The notes beneath the pieces are model-generated. The model saw only the letters and a program-made list of their open reading frames with translations. It was not told the DNA's origin and searched no databases. A stretch of 64,000 nucleotides of DNA from Eutreptiella sp. 'Long Island Sound 2002'. Taxonomy: Eukaryota > Euglenozoa > Euglenophyceae > Eutreptiales > Eutreptiaceae. Positions within the stretch are counted from its first letter, which is position 1. Each line of letters opens with the position of its first letter. Position numbers and translations under genes: made by a program. Positions 43,903-56,328 of the stretch are shown here, one piece after another. The stretch spans positions 33,901,997-33,965,996 of the forward strand of contig OZ038384.1 in the NCBI GenBank assembly GCA_964036045.1, given 5' to 3'.

Positions 43903-45837
43903 GGTAGGTAGGTAGGTATCTTCGGGAACTCGGGATGCCTCCTTTGACAGTGCAGGAGGAAGGTCTTACCAAGGGAACGTCCTGTCCCTCCCACTGCCCT
44001 AGGTCAGGTGCCTCTTGAGCCGCTCCCGCAGGTGCTTGGGAAGGCAGTGTCGCGGCCACCCGGTCCGGGTGTCCCAGGTGGGAGGGTGTCCCCACATGTG
44101 TCCATGGGTAGGGCCACATGCCTCCTCCTTTGGGCGGCAGCACTGGGGGCTGCCCAGCCGTGTGGGATATCTCTCACCACAAGGGGTATTGCTCCCGCTT
44201 GTCTACGGTACGACCGCCTCACACTTGTGGCTTGAGTTGCGGGGCCGCTCCGCTGGGCACGTGACCCCCTCCTGGACTGTGCACCGGCTTGCCTGTCAGC
44301 GGTTGCTTCCATGGCTCCGGGTGACGTTTGCCATGGTCGCCGATGCAGCCTGGCCGGGCTCTGACCAGTGGCCTTGGAGTACCGCTCCTGCCACTAGCCC
44401 GGTGGGTTGGCTGGTTCGCCCCAGCGTGTCCGACCCAAGGGGGGTTGGTTCTCTCCTGTCCCTCGGCCGCCCTACGTGTGTGCGGTGTCCTGGGCCACTT
44501 GGCTCCTGTTCACCGGTGTGCTCGCGTGGTTTGTCGTGTTGCTTGTGCGGTGTCCTGGGCCACTTCGCTCCTGTTCACCTCGCGCCCGCTCGGTGTGTTG
44601 TGTTGTGTGTGGGGTGTCCTGGGTCACTTGGCTCCTGTTCACCGGTGTGCCTGGCCGTGGTGTCCCATCCCTTTATTGTCCTCGGTGTCTGTGCGTGCGC
44701 GGTGTCCTGGTCCGGTGGCCCCTGTTCACTGTGGTGCGCGCTGTGTGCGGTGTGCGTGTGCCGTTGGTGGGTGTGTCTCTCTTCCTCCCCCCCTAAATTT
44801 ATTTTTCTTTTTTCGTGCCTTCTCGTCTCCTTTTTTTTTCCGGAAAAAATAGACAAAACAATTTTTTTATTTGATTTTTTACAAAGAAGGGGGCGCGCGT
44901 ACACTGCAGGCACAAGCATGGGCAACAGGTGCAGTGGTGCGATAGTGTCGAGTTCTATGCTTTGGCGGCCGCGCCCCAGGGGTGCGGCTCGCGCGTCCTG
45001 ATATACACGGGTACAGGTCAGGGTGGGTTTGGTTAGGTGCCTCTTTGCTTCAGGTGCTGGCTGGTTAGGTGGTCGTGTGGGCTGTGGGTGTGGGCTGTGG
45101 CTATGTTGCTCCCTCGGCGGGCCTGGTTAGGAGTCAAGAATTAGCGGTTTTGGGGTGTGGCTCGAGTTGGATTCGTGTTGGGGCTTTGGCTGGGTTAGGC
45201 GGTTGTGACGGTTGCGGGCTTGGGTTCGGTGTCATTGGGCATAGCGGTGTCCGTTGGCGTGTTTGTTGGCGTCCTTCGGCTTCCGGTTTGTTTGGTGTCT
45301 TCCGGGCGGGGCCTGGTGTGGCGCCCCGCGGTGGTGGCTGAATGAGCTGATTGGGCAACGGGTTTAGGTGGTGGCGCCGATGGCTGTGGGGTCAGGCGCG
45401 TCGTGTTGTGTGGCGCGCTGGGCTCCTGGGGTGCTGTGGGTGCCGCCAGCGTCGGTGTGCCGGCGCTTCTGGGGTGGCGGGGGGGTGTGTGTGTGCGGGG
45501 TTGGGCTTTGGGTCATGTCCCACAGGCGGATGCCGTCTCGCTGCGTCTCCCGGAGGGTCCCCTGCAGGCGCGTGAGGACATATGGGTGGTCCTGGGGCGG
45601 GGGGGGGTTGCGGGGGTGGACTCCCAGGAGGTGGAGCGCATCGGCCACCATGGCTTCCCATGCGGCCTGCGGCATCCACCCCCCCGCCGGCTGGAGGCGG
45701 CTGTTCTCCACTGACCTCTTGCGGGGCCGTCGGAGCAGGCCCTCGAGGGAGGGCTCTGTCCGGACCCACCTTCCCAGCTCCCAGAGCTGCGTGTCGGTCC
45801 ACCGCTGCCACCACTGTCCCTGGGCGGGGCCGCGGGG
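43903..45837 (-). repeat. Element T, tandem copy 1 (3' 1.9 kb)
   Basis: It reads 5' to 3' on the minus strand from 45837 to 43903 and ends in four TACC units at the junction with the gag-like element. It matches 45976-47987 and 50104-52120. It contains a GC-rich minisatellite (about 44488-44760), an A/T-homopolymer block (about 44790-44880) and part of the coding block seen whole at 51677-52393. The 5' edge at 45837 joins a short gag-like piece through a few shared bases. Confidence 0.85.
44488..44760 (-). repeat. Minisatellite in T copy 1, about 65-bp units
   Basis: The core GGTGTCCTGGGCCACTTGG plus CTCCTGTTCACC recurs about four times at 63-90-base spacing. The minus strand reads PVNRSQVAQDT repeats. 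Confidence 0.75.
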
Positions 45838-45975
45838 CCCTTTCTCGCGTACAAGGTTGACTTGCTGTTTCGATGACACCAATTGCGAGGCCAACGAGCT
45901 ACCACTTGACTCGGGAACAAACGATATGGGTGCGCTCAAGTTGGCACGCAGGCCCTGATGGTCCAGCTCCAGGAA
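45838..45975 (+). repeat. Gag-like end fragment between T copies 1 and 2
   Basis: These 138 bases are the same as 43766-43902 and 49966-50103, from CCCTTTCTCGCGTACAAGG to CCAGCTCCAGGAA. It marks a duplicated junction, not a new insertion. Confidence 0.85.
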
Positions 45976-48377
45976 AGGTAGGTAGGTAGGTATCTTCCGG
46001 AACTCGGGATGCCTTCTTTGACAGTGCAGGAAGAAGGTCTTATCAAGGAAACGTCCTGTCCCTCCCACTGCCCTAGGTCAGGTGCCTCTTGAGCCGCTCC
46101 CGCAGGTGCTTGGGAAGGCAGTGTCGCGGCCACCCGGTCCGGGTGTCCCAGGTGGGAGGGTGTCCCCACATGTGTCCACGGGTAGGGCCACACGCCTCCT
46201 CCTTTGGGCGGCAGCTCTGGGGGCTGCCCAGCCGTGTGGGATATCTCCTACCACAAGGGGTATTGCTCCCGCTTGTCTACGGTACGACCGCCTCACACTT
46301 GTGGCTTGAGTTGCGGGGCCGCTTCGCTGGGCAGGTGACCCCCTCCTGGACTGTGCACCGGCTTGCCTGTCAGCGGTTGCTTCCATGGCTCGGGGTGACG
46401 TTTGCCATGGTCCCCGATGCAGCCTGGCCGGGCTCGGACCAGTGGCCTTGGAGTACCGCTCCTGCCACTTGCCCGGTGGGTTGGCTGGTTCGCCCCAGCG
46501 TGTCCGACCCAAGGGGGGTCGGTTCTTTCCTGTCCCTCGGCCGCCCTGCGTGTGTGCGGTGTCCTGGGCCACTTGGCTCCTGTTCACCGGTGTGCTCGCG
46601 TGGTTTGTCGTGTTGCGTGTGCGGTGTCCTGGGCCACTTCGCTCCGGTTCACCTTGCGCCCGCTCGGTGTGTTGTGTTGTGTGTGGGGTGTCCTGGGTCA
46701 CTTGGCTCCTGTTCACCGGTGTGTCTGCTTGGTGTGCTGCTTTGTGTGTGCGGTGTCCTGGGCCATTTGGCTCCTGTTCACCGGTGTGCCTGGCTGTGGT
46801 GTCCCATCCCTTTTGTTGTCCTCGGTGTCTGTGCGTGCGCAGTGTCCTGGTCCAGTGGCGCCTGTTCACTGGCGTGCGCGCTGTGTGCGGTGTGCGTGTG
46901 CCGTTGGTGGTTGTGTCTCTCTTCCTCCCCCCCTATATATTTTTTTCTTTTTTCGTGCCTTCTCGTCTCCTTTTTTTTTCGGAAAAAATAGACAAAACAA
47001 TTTTTTTATTTAATTTTTTACAAAGAAGGGGGCGCGCGTACAGTGCAGGCACAAGCATGGGCAACAGGTGCAGTGGTGCAATAGTGTCGAGTTCTCTGGC
47101 GTGTGTTGTCGATGCTTTGGCGGCCGCGCCCCAGGGGTGCGGCTCGCGCGTCCTGATATACACGGGTACAGGTCAGGGTGGGTTTGGTTAGGTGCCTCTT
47201 TGCTTCAGGTGCTGGCTGGTTAGGTGGTTGTGTGTGCTGTGGGTGTGGGCTGTGGCTATGTTGCTCCCTCGGCGGGCCTTGTTAGGAGTCAAGGGTTAGC
47301 GGTTTTGGGGTGTGGCTCGAGTTGGATTCGTGATTGGGGCTTTGGCTGGGTTAGGCGGTTGTGACGGTTGCGGGCTTGGGTTCGGTGTCATTGGGCATAG
47401 AGGTGTCCGTTGGCGTGTGTGTTGGCGTCCTTCGGCTTCCGGTTTGTTTGGTGTCTTCCGGGCGGGGCCTGGTGTGGCGCCCCGCGGTGGTGGCTGGTTG
47501 AGCTGATTGGGCAACGGGTTTAGGTGGTGGCGCCGCTGGCTGTGGGGTCAGGCGCGTCGTGTTGTGTGGCGCGCTGGGCTCCTGGGGTGCTGTGGGTGCC
47601 GCCAGCGTCGGTGTGCCGGCGCTTCTGGGGTGGCGGGGGGGTGTGTGTGTGCGGGGTTGGGCTTTGGGTCATGTCCCACAGGCGGATGCCGTCTCGCTGC
47701 GTCTCCCGGAGGGTCTCCTGCAGGCGCGTGAGGACATATGGGTGGTCCTGGGGCGGGGGGGGGTTGCGGGGGTGGACTCCCAGGGGGTGGAGCGCATCGG
47801 CCACCATGGCTTCCCATGCGGCCTGCGGCATCCACCCCCCCGCCAGCTGGAGGCGGCTGTTCTCCACTGACCTCTTGCGGGGCCGTCGGAGCAGGCCCTC
47901 GAGGGAGGGCTGTGTCCGGACCCACCTTCCCAGCTCCCAGAGCTGCGTGTCGGTCCACCGCTGCCACCACTGTCCCTGGGCGGGGCCGCGGTCTTGGGCT
48001 GAGGAGTGGGCGTGGGTGGGTGTGATTGGGTCGTGGGGACTGGTGGCGGTGGCAGGCCTTGGGGATTCCTCGTAGTCCTGTTCCGTGTGGGTGGGCGGGG
48101 AGTGGGGGTGCAGGCGGATGCAGACTCGCGGGTATGCGCGCACGGTCTTGGCCTCGAGTTGGGTTGAGACTCGCGGTGGCGGCAGTAGCGGGGTATTTGC
48201 TGTATGTAGACTGACCACGAGTGTTGGTCGGGGGGCGGGGACCCTGCTGGTGGACCGTGGCATCAATTTGGTCAGGTCGAGGGTGGTTCGTGGGCCTGGG
48301 GTGCGGGTTTTGAGAAGTGGCGGGACGAGGTGCGTCGTGCTTTGGCCGCGGCGCGCTCTGCCATGAAGGTGGTGGCG
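45976..48377 (-). repeat. Element T, tandem copy 2 (3' 2.4 kb)
   Basis: It matches 50104-52500 almost throughout. It keeps the minisatellite (46557-46900, about five units), the A/T block (46930-47030) and the minus-strand frame 47520-48428 with WQRWTDTQLWELGRWVRT and AAWEAMVADALHPLGV. The 5' edge at about 48377 joins gag-like sequence at the shared string GGTGAC.ACCATACC. Confidence 0.85.
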
Positions 48378-50103
48378 GTGACGACCATACCGTTCCTCCT
48401 TGAAGGCGATGCTGTCCAGTATTACCACAGTTTAACGAAAGTTGTACAGGATGACTAGTTCGAGCTCATGTGTGTGTTGGGTCAACGCCGGAAGTTCGAA
48501 AGAAAGGGGAGGCCCCTGATCGAAAAGAGGTAAAGGAGGTGTGTCCTCCCGCGGGACATTTGCCGGAATAGCACTGAGTGGGCGAATCGTCATGTCAGGA
48601 GCTACCACAGGCTTGGAAATGCTTGAACAAGCCCTGGCCAATTAACGTATCCTGGAATCGACCTGGGAAGGGGGGCCCCAACCCCGCATTGACCCGAAAT
48701 TGTGCAAGTTGTGTGGGTGCTCGCCCCAGGGCGACGAAGAATACTATGGAGGGAAGTGCTCGAGCCTGGAAGAGCCTGATACACACTCCAATTCTTCGGA
48801 GGAATGGGTTCATTCACACCCAGAGTGGTTCGATCCCGATGAGGATCTCGCTTGCTACACGGGGTACGAAGACTGATTCCTTTCCTCTGCTCATTGTCCG
48901 GATGAAATCAATCACGGGTCGACAGTTCGTGGACAGGGAGGCCGAACACCTCCAGGAACAAACCGTCATGGGGAGCAGAGCCGAACGCCCCCAACGCCCC
49001 TATCGACGAATCATGGGTCGACCAATCCAACGACGAATAATGGGTTGACCAATCATGGCTGTCCAACGCCCCCAGAACGCAAGCTACCACTCGAACGAAC
49101 CAATCCGATTCCTACTTCGAACAAGAAGACAACGATGATGCCTACGCAGACCTACCCGATTCCTACATCAATGACAACGAGGACAATTTGTACGCCACAC
49201 AAAGTTGGTCGACGCCACCGCCCAGCTACGATACTGTTCGTGGACCAGAACCGCTGTGGCAGCCATATCATATGGAACAATATGACCATGAAGTCGAGAC
49301 TGTCGACGAACTCCGACACCTGGGCACGTTCAGAATGAAGCCACCCTATGGATTTGGGACGCACGAAGATGATCCGCTTGCGTCAGAGTATACCAAACTC
49401 GACCCGCAGGTGCTTGTCATCGCGTGGAGTGCCATGGCCAGTCAACGACGAGGTCATCGATTTCTAAGCCCACGTCATGCAGCAGTTGTGTTGAGTACCA
49501 ACGCCGCCATCCATGAATTGCGCAGAGTTGTGGACAGAGACAGCTGGCATAAAACAGCGCCATTGCTCTACGACACGATGCGAAGCGCCTGACACGTCCT
49601 TCGACGAACACAGCAACGCTGCCAGCGCACCAAGCTACCAGTGGTACACAAAAATCAAGATGGTTTGTCAGAACATTCGAAGGACCCTTGTCGACTGGCG
49701 GCAATGCAACGAAGAGCAGGAACAATCTCTTTGAGACTGACCTGCCCAATCAAATTGCACGCCTGAACCGCATGCATCGAGAGATTTGTGGGATCTACGA
49801 CCTGATGCACGTCGCCGATGGAATCGACCTGTTCTTCAGATACCGACGTTTCAGGACATTGGAGAAGATGCGCTGGTAAGCCCTCCCGCTGTTCCGATCC
49901 TTGGGCCCATTCGAGAGCTCCAGAAGGTTTGCCAAACGAATGACTGGTTATTCGAAGATTGAGTCCCCTTTCTCGCGTACAAGGTTGACTTGCTGTTTCG
50001 ACGACACCAATTGCGAGGCCAACGAGCTACCACTTGACTCGGGAACAAACGATATGGGTGCGCTCAAGTTGGCACGCAGGCCCTGATGGTCCAGCTCCAA
50101 GAA
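48378..50103 (+). repeat. Gag-like element, plus copy 2 (internal 1.7 kb)
   Basis: It matches 42162-43902 with few changes and a 16-base deletion near 49717. It shares the inactivating TAG after VVQDD and the same frame breaks, so the duplication took place after the element had already decayed. It begins inside the capsid-type segment. Confidence 0.88.
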
Positions 50104-50684
50104 AGGTAGGTAGGTAGGTATTTTCCGCAACTCGGGATGCCTTCTTTGACAGTGCAGGAAGAAGGTCTTATCAAGGAAACGTCCTGTCCCTCCCACTGCC
50201 CTAGGTCAGGTGCCTCTTGAGCCGCTCCCGCAGGTGCTTGGGAAGGCAGTGTCGCGGCCAACCGGTCCTGGTGTCCAAGGTGGGAGGGTGTCCCCACATG
50301 TGTCCACGGGTAGGGCCACATGCCTCCTCCTTTGGGCGGCAGCTCTTGGGGCTGCCCAGCCGTGTGGGATATCTCCTACCACAAGGGGTATTGCTCCCGC
50401 TTGTCTACGGTACGACCGCCTCACACTTGTGGCTTGAGTTGCGGGGCCGCTCCGCTGGGCAGGTGACCCCCTCCTGGACTGTGCACCGGCTTGCCTGTCA
50501 GCGGTTGCTTCCGTGGCTCGGGGTGACGTTTGCCATGGTCCCCGATGCAGCCTGGCCGGGCTCGGACCAGTGGCCTTGGAGTACCGCTCCTGCCACTTGC
50601 CCGGTGGGTTGGCTGGTTCGCCCCAGCGTGTCCGACCCAAGGGGGGTCGGTTCTTTCCTGTCCCTCGGCCGCCCTACGTGTGTG

Positions 50685-51030
50685 CGGTGTCCTGGGCCAC
50701 TTGGCTCCTGTTCACCGGTGTGCTCGTGTGCTTTGTCGTGTTGCGTGTGCCGTGTCCTGGGCCACTTCGCTCCGGTTCACCTTGCGCCCGCTCGGTGTGT
50801 TGTGTTGTGTGTGGGGTGTCCTGGGGCACTTGGCTCCTGTTCACCGGTGTGTCTGCTTGGTGTGCTGCTTTGTGTGTGCGGTGTCCTGGGCCATTTGGCT
50901 CCTGTTCACCGGTGTGCCTGGCTGTGGTGTCCCATCCCTTTTGTTGTCCTCGGTGTCTGTGCGTGCGCAGTGTCCTGGTCCAGTGGCGCCTGTTCACTGG
51001 CTTGCGCGCTGTGTGCGGTGTGCGTGTGCC
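50685..51030 (-). repeat. Minisatellite in T copy 3, about 65-bp units
   Basis: It has the same unit as in copies 1 and 2, about five repeats of GGTGTCCTGGGCCACTTGG plus CTCCTGTTCACC with variable spacers. An A/T homopolymer block follows at 51060-51150. Confidence 0.75.
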
Positions 51031-51676
51031 GTTGGTGGTTGTGTCTCTCTTCCCCCCCCCCTATATATTTTTTTCTTTTTTCGTGCCTTCTCGTCTCCTT
51101 TTTTTTTTCGGAAAAAATAGAAAAAACAATTTTTTTATTTAATTTTTTACAAAGAAGGGGGCGCGCGTACACTGCAGGCACAAGCATGGGCAACAGGTGC
51201 AGTGGTGCAATAGTGTCGAGTTCTCTGGCGTGTGTTGTCGATGCTTTGGCGGCCGCGCCCCAGGGGTGCGGCTCGCGCGTCCTGATATACACGGGTACAG
51301 GTCAGGGTGGGTTTGGTTAGGTGCCTCTTTGCTTCAGGTGCTGGCTGGTTAGGTGGTTGTGTGTGCTGTGGGTGTGGGCTGTGGCTATGTTGCTCCCTCG
51401 GCGGGCCTTGTTAGGAGTCAAGGGTTAGCGGTTTTGGGGTGTGGCTCGAGTTGGATTCGTGATTGGGGCTTTGGCTGGGTTAGGCGGTTGTGACGGTTGC
51501 GGGCTTGGGTTCGGTGTCATTGGGCATAGCGGTGTCCGTTGGCGTGTGTGTTGGCGTCCTTCGGCTTCCGGTTTGTTTGGTGTCTTCCGGGCGGGGCCTG
51601 GTGTGGCGCCCCGCGGTGGTGGCTGGTTGAGCTGGTTGGGCAACGGGTTTAGGTGGTGGCGCCGCTGGCTGTGGGG

Positions 51677-52393
51677 TCAGGCGCGTCGTGTTGTGTGGCG
51701 CGCTGGGCTCCTGGGGTGCTGTGGTGCTGCGCTAGCGTCGGTGTGCCGGCACTTGTGGGGTGGCGGGGGTGTGTGTGTGTGCGGGGTTGGGCTTTCGGTC
51801 ATGTCCCACAGGCGGATGCCGTCTCGCTGCGTCTCCCGGAGGATCTCCTGCAGGCGCTTGAGGACATATGGGTGGTCCTGGGGCGCGGAGAGGTTGCGGG
51901 GGTGGACTCCCAGGGGGTGGAGCGCATCGGCCACCATGGCTTCCCATGCGGTCTGCGGCATCCACCCCCCCGCCGGCTGGAGGCGGCTGTTCTCCACTGA
52001 CCTCTTGCGGGGCCCGTGGACCAGGCCCTCGAGGGAGGGCTCTGTCCGGACCCACTTTCGCAGCTCGCAGAGCTGCGTGTCGGTCCACCGCTGCCACCGC
52101 TGTCCCTGGGTGGGGCCGCGGTCTTGGGCTGAGGAGTGGGCGTGGGTGGGTGTGATGGGGTCGTGGGGACTGCTGGCGGTGGCAGGCCTGGGGGATTCCT
52201 CGTAGTCCTGTTCCGTGGGGGTGGGCGGGGAGTGGGGGCGCAGGCGGATGCAGACTCGCGGGTATGCGCGCACGGTCTTGGCCTCGAGTTGGGTTGGGAC
52301 TCGCGGTGGCGGCAGTAGCGGGGCATGTGCTGTATGTGGGCTGACATCGAGTGTTGGTCGGGGGGCGGGGACCCTGCTGGTGGATTGTGGCAT
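51677..52393 (-). pseudogene. T protein block with WxxWTDTQL motif, unknown function
   Basis: A globular-looking block of about 115 residues: WQRWTDTQLCELRKWVRTEP, RKRSVENSRLQPAGGW, TAWEAMVADALHPLGV and HPYVLKRLQEILRETQRDGIRLWDM. Pro/Thr/His-rich sequence flanks it on both sides. The same block is conserved in T copies 1 and 2. The Trp-rich helix start recalls a Myb-like three-helix fold, but I cannot confirm that. The frame is open for 238 codons. Confidence 0.45.
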
Positions 52394-53103
52394 CGATCAG
52401 GTCAGGTCAGGGGTGGTTCGTGGGCCTGGGGTGCGGGTTTTGAGAGGTGGCGGGACGAGGTGCGTCGTGCTTCGGCCGCGGCGCGCTCCGCCATGAAGGT
52501 GGTGGCGGCGGCGTCAATGACGGCGGGGGGGTGCCGTGCTGGGTGCTGCTGCCTCCGGGCCTGGGACGGCTGGGGCAGAATGTCATAGGGGACGTCCTCG
52601 GGGGGTCCGGCTCGCGCTGCCGTCGTGGCGCCGGGCTTGGGCTTGGGTTTGCGCTCGGCTGCTGGTTGCGGTCGTGGTGCGCTGACGGGTTTGCGTGGCT
52701 GTTTGGCGGCGGTCTTGGGTTTCGGCTGGGTTGCGGGTGCGGGCCTCGTCGAGGCATGGGCCTTGGCGGCGGCGGGGTTGCTCGCGGTGGGGACGGGTTT
52801 GGGGGCCCGTTTGAAAGGATTCCCCCGTGGCTTGGGGGGTGGAGTGCTGGATGAGGACGTGGTGGTGGTGGGGGATGAGGTGGTTGTGGTGGTGGAGGTT
52901 GTGGAGTCGGAGGCGGAGGAGAGGGCTGTGGGAGACGGCGGAGGGCCCTGGGCTTCGGGGGCGGGCTTAGGATGCTGGGTCCTGCAAGTAGCGAGAACGA
53001 GGGTGCGGGTTTGGGCACAGGGCGTGTGCGCGCGCTTTCCCCGCTGACCTGTGCGTGCTGGTGCTGGTGTGGCGGCGTTGTCTCGGCTGTTCGGGCACGT
53101 GGG

Positions 53104-53900
53104 TTACCCGGGGGGTGTCCATACTTGCTCCAGGACGTGCGGCTGCATTTGCGGGAGGTAGTCGAGGGTGCGGAAGAAGCATCGCTGGATGCCGGGCATG
53201 TCCTCCTTCGTGAGGTCGGGGTAGTTTTGGGTGGCAGTGTCTGGGCCCGGCCACAGCAGCACCATGAGGCGGGCTGCCACCATGTACGGGCAGAGCTGTA
53301 GGGTGGTGGGGCGTAGGAGGGTGGGTCCCCTGCGGTTCAGGGGGGCTTCCCTCTGCTGGGGGCGCAGCGTGACCCTCCACAGCCACCGGTCCGTGGGGAT
53401 CCCCCAGGTCCTTTGGGTCCACTTGGCAAGGCAATACATTGCCCTACCAAGGCCCTGGCTGCCGCTGCGGATGGAGAGCAGCGTGTCCAGGGATTTGCGT
53501 TCCCACGTGCCCCAGATGTGGGGGTCGTCCGGCTCGTCCCCCCTTGTGTACGTGTCGAGGCCTGGGCTGTGCGGAGGGGGGGCGTAGTCGGCGGGGAGGA
53601 GGGAGTCCGTGCCGTGCACCACCCAGTGGTCAGTTGGTGCGTGGTAGTGGGTGGTGGAGAGGGTGTAGTGCAGATTGTACATGAGAGTCATGTACGTGGA
53701 GGGGGCTGGCTGCCGGTCGTCGCGGGTGGGGATGTCCCCCGGGACGTTGTGCCGGAAGTTGCTCAGGGAGGCCATCCGGGCTACCCATGTTTCCCGCTCC
53801 CACTCTGTGGTGTTGCTGGGGGTGGCGCTGGGTTTGGGGGGTGGGCCATGTTGGGCTCGCGGTAGCGGGTGCGGCCCCGGGTGTTCTCCCGCTCCGGCAC
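53104..53900 (-). pseudogene. T protein block, unknown function
   Basis: It lies within a 353-codon open frame, and the folded part reads WERETWVARMASLSNFRHNVPG, YMTLMYNLHYTLSTTHYH, HIWGTWERKSLDTLLSI, GLGRAMYCLAKWTQRTWG and CPYMVAARLMVLLWPGP. It is Trp- and Tyr-rich with no motif I know. The residue mix and order differ from the antisense frames, supporting the minus strand as coding. Confidence 0.45.
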
Positions 53901-53948
53901 GGGGTGTCCGACTAGGTGTCGTCCCCAGTCGATGGGGGGCACCGAGAC

Positions 53949-54240
53949 TCAGTTCCCCGTGGGGGGCGGGCTCTCGCCGTCTGGGGTGGCGCGTGGGGGG
54001 CGGTCGTGTCGGGCGACGTGGAGGAAGGCGTCGAAGAGGAAGTCTCGGACGCCTTCCCCCAGGGTGGCTGCCTGGACCAGGGAGATCGCCCGGAGGCGCC
54101 CGGTGGTGCCGGAGTTGTGGAGGCGCAGCACCTCCTGGTCCCGGAGTCCCCAGAGGTGCTGCCATACGGCTGCGGGGTTTTGTAGAGCGTAGGGTTCAGC
54201 CGGTGCGGCGGCTGATGGTGCGGGGTGTGATGGGGGGGCT
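53949..54240 (-). pseudogene. T protein block, helical, unknown function
   Basis: It encodes ALQNPAAVWQHLWGLRDQEVLRLHNSG and RAISLVQAATLGEGVRDFLFDAFLHVARHDRPP, a helix-rich segment ending at a TGA near 53949. It follows the low-complexity part and precedes the 53104-53900 block in another frame. Confidence 0.4.
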
Positions 54241-55127
54241 GGTGTTGGTCGGCAGGGGTGGTTGTCGTTGTCGCGTGTGGGGTCCGGTGATGGGGTTTCC
54301 TGTGGGGGTCGCGGGAGGGGGGACTCGCGGTGGCGTGTGTCGGCGGGGGCATCGACATAAATTGGCTGGTGCTGGCTGCCGTGTGTTTCGTCCGTGGCCA
54401 GGTCTCGGGTGGGGGGGCTGGGGGGGGTGGTGTGCGGGTGGCACTGTTGGTGGTGGGGGGGGCGGGGGTGGGTGTTGTGCTGGCTGGGGGTCTGGGCGCT
54501 CTTTTGGGTCGTGTGGGTGTTGCGTGTGTGCGCCGTGCGGTCCTTGCGGTTCCTGGCTGGTTGTGGTGCCGTGGTGTGGGTGGGAGACGGCCGCATGGGC
54601 GTCCTGGTGGGGCTGTGGTCCGTATGTTATGGGTGGCTGCTGGTGGATGGTGCTTGCTTGTATGGGGTGTGGGTGGGAGGGCTGCTGGTGGTTGTGGGGC
54701 GCTCCAACTAGGTCCTGGTGCTGCTGGTGTGTGTGCGCGGCTCCCCGTGGGTCCATGGGGGTGTCCCGTGGCTCGTGTGTCCTGGGCCAGTGTAGTGGGG
54801 GCGGGGGTTGGTGCTGGACCGCGTGGTGGTGGTGTTGAGGTTTTGCTGGTTGTGTGTGGTACCCCAGCGTTGGTGGGTGTGGTGGTAGGGCCTTGTGACG
54901 GTGTAATATGTGATGGTGTGGTGCGGTGATGTGTGTCATGTGAAGGTGGGTGGGTCGTGGGGCCTGGTTGTGCTGGGGCGTCGTGGGGATGTAGCTGGTG
55001 GGGGTCGCTGTAGTATTGAGGCGTGGTGGAGGTGTTGATGGTGCCACGTCCCCTGGCTCTGCGCGTATGGTGGTCCTGGCATGGTGTGGATGTGTGCGGG
55101 CGGTAGTGGCTGACCAGGCTGCAGGGT
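54241..55127 (-). other. T low-complexity Pro/His/Thr/Gln-rich coding spacer
   Basis: All three minus frames give long Pro, Thr, His and Gln runs, so the frame cannot be chosen by eye. It reads as a disordered linker between folded blocks, or as decayed GC-rich repeat. Confidence 0.4.
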
Positions 55128-56060
55128 TTAAGTGCTGCGGTACGGTGGTGGTGGTGGGCGCTGGTTGGGGTTGTGCTGTTGGTGTTCCCCTGGGGGTCTG
55201 GGCGTGGGATGGTGCGGTGTGGCTGGACCTGGGCCCTGGGCGGGGTGTCGCGCCCCGCTGGCGGGCGCGCTGGCGGGCCCCCTGACCTGTTTTGGTCTTC
55301 TTGGCCTGGTGGGTGTCGGGGCGGGTGAACCCCCCTGTCCCTGTTGGGGCGACGGGGAGCGGGTGTGCCAGCGGTGCGCCTCTCGGAGGCGCGCCTCGAG
55401 GCTTCTGACGTAGGCGCGCTGGTCCGTGAGGCCCATTGATGTGGCGGTGGCCTCGTTGGGGGCGGCAAGGTGGGCGTCCCGAAAGGACGCCCAGCCCTCG
55501 GGGGGCCTCAGCTACGTGGGGTGGGGCTGGTGTGCCGGGTAGAGGAGTGCGCTGAGTGGGTAGGGTGTTCCATTCCGTCTGCCGATGGCGGTGTTGAACC
55601 GGCGGCAAGTGATTCGGAGGCAGGCTGCTATCTTCTCTGGTGCCGTGTCCGCCCACGCTTCTGGTGTCAGGGCTGCTGCTTGGGGGGCCGGGAGCTGTGG
55701 GTCTGGGAGGTGTAGGTCACGGTGGTGAGGAAATTAGGGCGAGGAGGACGTGGCGGGCCGCCACGTTCAAGCCGCCCCCGCTGTTGCGCAAGGGTGGGCT
55801 GTGGGGGGGCAGGGGTGCGCTGCCCGTGGCCACGGCTTTGGTCCATGCGTGGTCCGCCGCGTCCACCCCGTAGTACCCTCCCAGGTGGTCCCGGAATGTG
55901 TTGGTGAGTGGCCCAAGGAAGCTGGATTCGCTGGCACCGGGGGGTGCGTCTGGGGCCGCGGGCCGCTCGCGTGGATGGGGGTTGAGGTCCCCGCAGTGGG
56001 GGCAGTGGGTGAGGCGGTGCGCGGCCTACAGGCAGACCCAGTGGTCTGCGTTGCAGGGTA
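55128..56060 (-). pseudogene. T protein block with CPHCG and Arg-rich helices
   Basis: One minus frame gives HRLTHCPHCGDLNPH, FRDHLGGYYGVDAADHAW, GLNVAARHVLLALIS, then PEKIAACLRITCRRFNTAIGRRNG and GWASFRDAHLAA, ending in a charged helix (YVRSLEARLREAHRW). In-frame stops occur near 56030 and 55513. CxxC with a following His suggests metal binding. No family assigned. Confidence 0.4.
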
Positions 56061-56328
56061 GGGCCGTCTGTGGTAGCTGTTGGCGTACGTAGAGGGGGCA
56101 TGCGGTGGCTGGCGGCTGGTTGTACCTGTGGATGGACAGTGGCGTGGGGGGGTGGGGGCTGGCGGCGCGCGCATGCTGGTGGGCGTGCGTGTGTTGCCTG
56201 TGGTGCCCGTGTGTGCGGTGCCAGCGTTGTGCTCGGTGGATGGTGTGTAGTTGTGGTGGGGGTCCCGTGTTGGTGTGTCATGGGCTAGGTTCTCATGGTT
56301 GGTAGAACAGGAGTTTGAGGAGGTGGGC

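Noticed and set aside
49966-50086. LDSGT string in the gag-like plus copies as a protease active site
   Set aside because: The minus copy shows that another frame is the conserved one in this region, and no second protease motif follows.
50217-51320. Plus-strand 367-codon Cys/Val/Leu-rich frame, also at 44015-45001 and 46089-46991
   Set aside because: It is antisense to the minisatellite of element T; its apparent repeats are the DNA repeat read through, and the frame differs in length between copies.
53675-54838. 387-codon plus-strand Gly/Arg/Cys-rich frame
   Set aside because: This is a shadow of the GC-rich minus-strand coding spacers, with no motif and an extreme composition.
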